Source: Chryseobacterium sp. G0186
GTDB taxonomy: Bacteria; Bacteroidota; Bacteroidia; Flavobacteriales; Weeksellaceae
NCBI RefSeq assembly: GCF_003815675.1
Contig: NZ_CP033918.1
Location: 2,294,001 to 2,358,000, forward strand
Length of the DNA stretch: 64,000 bases
Direction: 5' to 3'
In this document: one piece after another, positions 61,733 to 64,000 of the stretch
Numbering within the stretch: the first letter of the stretch is position 1
Layout: each line of letters starts with the position of its first letter
The notes under the pieces: model-generated
What the model saw: only the letters and a program-made list of their open reading frames with translations
Databases searched by the model: none
What the model was told of the DNA's origin: nothing
Program-made: the position numbers and the translations under genes

Positions 61733-62617
61733 ATGGAGAAAACCGGACTCAGCTATATTGACGTTGTTTATAAGGTATTGGAAAGCTGGTATGTAACATT
61801 TGCAGAGCTCACCCCGAAGCTAATCGTGGGAATTTTAGTCTTTACTTTCTTTCTTATCACCAGCAAATATTTAAGCCAAATTTCAGTAAAACTATTTCAC
61901 AGATTCTTTCCTAAAAGCCAAAAGGAAAGTTCATTGGTTACCCTGATCAGTATATTCAGATTTTTAATCATGCTGCTGGGAACCTTTATATCCCTTGAAA
62001 TTATGGGATTCAGTGGTTTTCTGTGGAAGTTTATCGGTAGCCTGGGAGTTGCAGGGGTTATTGCCGGGGTTGCCCTAAAAGACCTTGTTTCAAGTATCTT
62101 TTCAGGAATGCTGATCGGAATAGATAAGGCATTTAAAGTTGGAGATTATATTACCATTGGTGCTCATTCCGGAACCGTACAGGAAATTGGTTTTCTGACT
62201 ACAAAAATACTTACGGATGATGGAAAGAAAGCCTATATCCCTAATCAGGTGGTCTTCAATGCTCCGTTTTATAATATTACGGCATCACCACAACGTAGAA
62301 TTATTCTCAACTTTGAAATTCCTGCAGATGAAGACATCAGCAAGGCCCAAAAAAGTATTCTGGAGGTCATAAAAGGCCTTGATAATGTGGATAAGCTGGA
62401 TACCGCAGAGGTTATCTTTACTGATTTAAAACAGGGTTCATTTAACCTTCAGGTAAAATTCTGGATAAAAGTTGGTGCTAATCTGGCCCAAGTGAAAAGT
62501 ATGGCCTATCTAGGCATTAAAGAACGATTTGATACAGATAATATTCAGCTGGTAACCCCTACGAGTATCAGTATCACGAACGGAGAAAATAATTTATATG
62601 AAAGTCAGGACAAGTAA
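61733..62617 (+). CDS. MscS-family mechanosensitive channel
   Basis: The protein has 294 residues. Three membrane helices at about 25-120. The pore helix TM3 carries the Gly/Ala pattern FIGSLGVAGVIAGVALKDLVSSIFSGMLI (about 97-125) and is followed by the beta domain (FKVGDYITIGAHSGTVQEIGFLTT, then IPNQVVFNAPFYN) typical of MscS. It releases small solutes on hypo-osmotic shock. It is near E. coli MscS in length. The IS copy 2 inserts about 90 bp downstream of its stop. Confidence 0.92.
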   Translation: MEKTGLSYIDVVYKVLESWYVTFAELTPKLIVGILVFTFFLITSKYLSQISVKLFHRFFPKSQKESSLVTLISIFRFLIMLLGTFISLEIMGFSGFLWKFIGSLGVAGVIAGVALKDLVSSIFSGMLIGIDKAFKVGDYITIGAHSGTVQEIGFLTTKILTDDGKKAYIPNQVVFNAPFYNITASPQRRIILNFEIPADEDISKAQKSILEVIKGLDNVDKLDTAEVIFTDLKQGSFNLQVKFWIKVGANLAQVKSMAYLGIKERFDTDNIQLVTPTSISITNGENNLYESQDK

Positions 62618-62750
62618 TTTAAAAAAACAAAGGATTTTGTCTCCCTTAGATTCTTGCGAAGTTTGTGGATAAGTCGGCTAACTTTCTCAGAATTGCAAGA
62701 AATGACTAGTCCTGAAAATCTGATACAGATTATAGGACAAAAATAAATAA

Positions 62751-63620
62751 TTAAACCAGAGCAAATTTTCTTTTGCTTTGGTTTTTATTTTTATAAGTTC
62801 TCATTTTAATTTTTGTCTGTTTATGCATTTGATTTGGGGTTAGATAATAATTTGAAAAATGAGGACGTAGATTATTATAGGTTTCAATGGATTCATCCAC
62901 TAATTTTCTTCTTAACGCATTGTTTATATGATGTCTATCAATATTAAATTCATGCTTTAAAATACCATTTATCCTCTCTGCTATTGCATTTTCATAAGGA
63001 TCTGAGTTTTGTGTCATGCTGCATTTTAATTGATGTTTTTGCAAGACTTTCTGATATTCATTCGAGCAGTATTGTAAGCCACGATCAGAATGATGAATTA
63101 ATGGGCCTACCATACCTTTGTGTTTCTTTAAAGCTCTTTTCAATGCGATAAGACTACTTTCTGTATTTAAATTATCTGCTACAAAATGTCCCACTATTTT
63201 CTTGGAATAAGCATCCGTTATTAAGCTTAAATAGCTTGGGCTTTTTCTGTCCCCTATGTAAGTAATATCAGCAACCCAAACCTGGTTGGGTTTTGTGATC
63301 TGATAGTCCAGAATCAAATTTTTATGCTTTCTGAAGCGATGATGGGAGTTGGTCGTAACATGGTAATTTTTCCTGGGGACAATCAATAAATGATTCGCTC
63401 TTAGGATGTCAAAGAATTTATCTCTTCCTACTTTGATAGAACCTAGGGATTCTTTTAAAATAAAATATAGTTTTCTGCCTCCTAATCGGGGCATTTTAAT
63501 ACGAACACACTCTACCAGTTCTACAACCTCTGAAGCCCTATTCCTACAAACTTCTGTACGCTTGATACTTCTATAATAGATTTGTCTATTTAACCCTAAC
63601 AATCCACAAGTAAAAATCAA
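62751..63620 (-). CDS. IS3-family transposase OrfB, copy 2
   Basis: The 289-residue translation is identical to that of OrfB in copy 1, with all DDE residues present, so the copies separated very recently or are kept alike by gene conversion. It would be made from orfA by -1 frameshift as described for copy 1. Confidence 0.92.
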   Translation of the reverse strand: MIFTCGLLGLNRQIYYRSIKRTEVCRNRASEVVELVECVRIKMPRLGGRKLYFILKESLGSIKVGRDKFFDILRANHLLIVPRKNYHVTTNSHHRFRKHKNLILDYQITKPNQVWVADITYIGDRKSPSYLSLITDAYSKKIVGHFVADNLNTESSLIALKRALKKHKGMVGPLIHHSDRGLQYCSNEYQKVLQKHQLKCSMTQNSDPYENAIAERINGILKHEFNIDRHHINNALRRKLVDESIETYNNLRPHFSNYYLTPNQMHKQTKIKMRTYKNKNQSKRKFALV

Positions 63621-64000
63621 AGTTTCTTTTTCCTTACTGCGGAAGTCATCGATTGTTCGGGTGGTGAGTTTTTTCGAATATCAATGCGATATTCTTTCTC
63701 TGCAAGATCAATCATCATATCAAAAAATATAGCTTTTTTATCAGCAATATAAGCCTGTTTTTCCAAGAAGGCTTTCTGTTTTTCAAGAAGCTTAACTTCA
63801 GCTTCCAATTCCATAATACGTTGTTCAGGTGTCTTTTCCATGGCATAAGGTCTTTGGTTTTCCCAATCAAAGTTACCATATTTTCTGAGCCAATTTAAAA
63901 TAGTCCCGTGGGATTGTATACCATATTTCTTGCGACAAGTACTAATGGTCGATTCACCAGATTCAACTTCTTTTACTATTTGAAGTTTTAAACTTAAACT
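63617..64000 (-). CDS. IS3-family transposase OrfA, copy 2, 5' end outside window
   Basis: 127 of 144 residues are visible; the frame is open to the window edge, where it reads SLSLKL (residue 18 onward of copy 1's OrfA). The Met at 63841 is internal. The visible part equals copy 1. Confidence 0.9.
   Translation of the reverse strand, partial: SLSLKLQIVKEVESGESTISTCRKKYGIQSHGTILNWLRKYGNFDWENQRPYAMEKTPEQRIMELEAEVKLLEKQKAFLEKQAYIADKKAIFFDMMIDLAEKEYRIDIRKNSPPEQSMTSAVRKKKL

Larger units (their letters stand above)
62710..64000 (-). mobile_element. IS3-family insertion sequence, copy 2, cut by the window end
   Basis: Same element as at 45312-46686 in reverse orientation: the end begins TCCTGAAA at 62710, preceded by CTAG at 62706-62709. 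The last 84 bases of the element (its left end and the start of orfA) lie outside the window. The flanking base context (GACTAG) equals that at the right end of copy 1. Confidence 0.9.

Noticed and set aside
45312..64000. Composite transposon formed by the two IS copies
   Set aside because: The interior is ordinary housekeeping DNA with no passenger genes, and 16 kb between inverted copies fits independent insertions better.

Overview
The window looks like chromosomal DNA of a flavobacterium close to Chryseobacterium (Bacteroidota, Weeksellaceae). The DNA is AT-rich. At least eleven genes or transcripts carry the Bacteroidota -7 promoter element TAnnTTTG, and Shine-Dalgarno sequences are mostly lacking. 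Proteins with a type IX secretion C-terminal sorting domain, TonB-dependent receptors, DUF4403 and carboxypeptidase-regulatory-like domains fit the same group. The species assignment is inference from gene content.

Left part (1-18,980). A metallo-beta-lactamase-fold hydrolase runs off the left edge. Next is a leftward trehalose-type utilisation operon (MFS permease, GH37 trehalase, TonB-dependent receptor) with a divergent AraC regulator and a 9+9 bp palindrome between them. A TetR regulator and a tripartite RND efflux operon (adaptor, pump, outer-membrane factor) follow; four copies of a 13-bp palindrome (T/C)TAACACTGTTAG lie in front of the regulator and the operon. Then come miaA, a YicC-type RNase gene, gmk and nadA.

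Middle (19,000-37,940). Four consecutive tiny leftward genes encode peptides with a shared double-glycine-type leader and different Cys-rich cores. Immediately to the right is a rightward threonine operon (thrA fusion, thrB, thrC), preceded by an unannotated 33-codon leader peptide ending in six consecutive Thr codons, then folB and a DUF4403 gene. A tRNA-Cys with a textbook promoter and terminator follows, then about 0.9 kb without convincing genes but with several leftward terminator-like hairpins, two small envelope proteins, a polytopic membrane protein, aroC, two thioredoxin-fold proteins, a YkvA-like protein, a fused OPRT-OMPDC (UMP synthase) and an M1-peptidase-like protein fused to a beta-barrel.

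Right part (37,990-64,000). Three secreted proteins with sorting domains (two are lamin-tail-domain paralogues), a 1075-residue outer-membrane protein, a Dus tRNA-dihydrouridine synthase, and then an intact IS3-family element (copy 1). Sixteen kilobases further, at the right edge, is a second copy in opposite orientation, cut by the window end. Between them lie ordinary chromosomal genes: deoC with an Lrp/AsnC regulator, an EEP-family nuclease, trmD with a type II NADH dehydrogenase, a GH25 lysozyme, an ABC-F protein, a Gfo/Idh/MocA oxidoreductase, a siderophore-type TonB receptor with a PepSY-type membrane protein, an OmpX-like barrel, a 1-Cys peroxiredoxin and an MscS channel.

The parts most worth following up are the Cys-rich leader-peptide cluster, the threonine leader, the efflux operator array, the eukaryote-like UMP synthase fusion, and the inverted IS pair.
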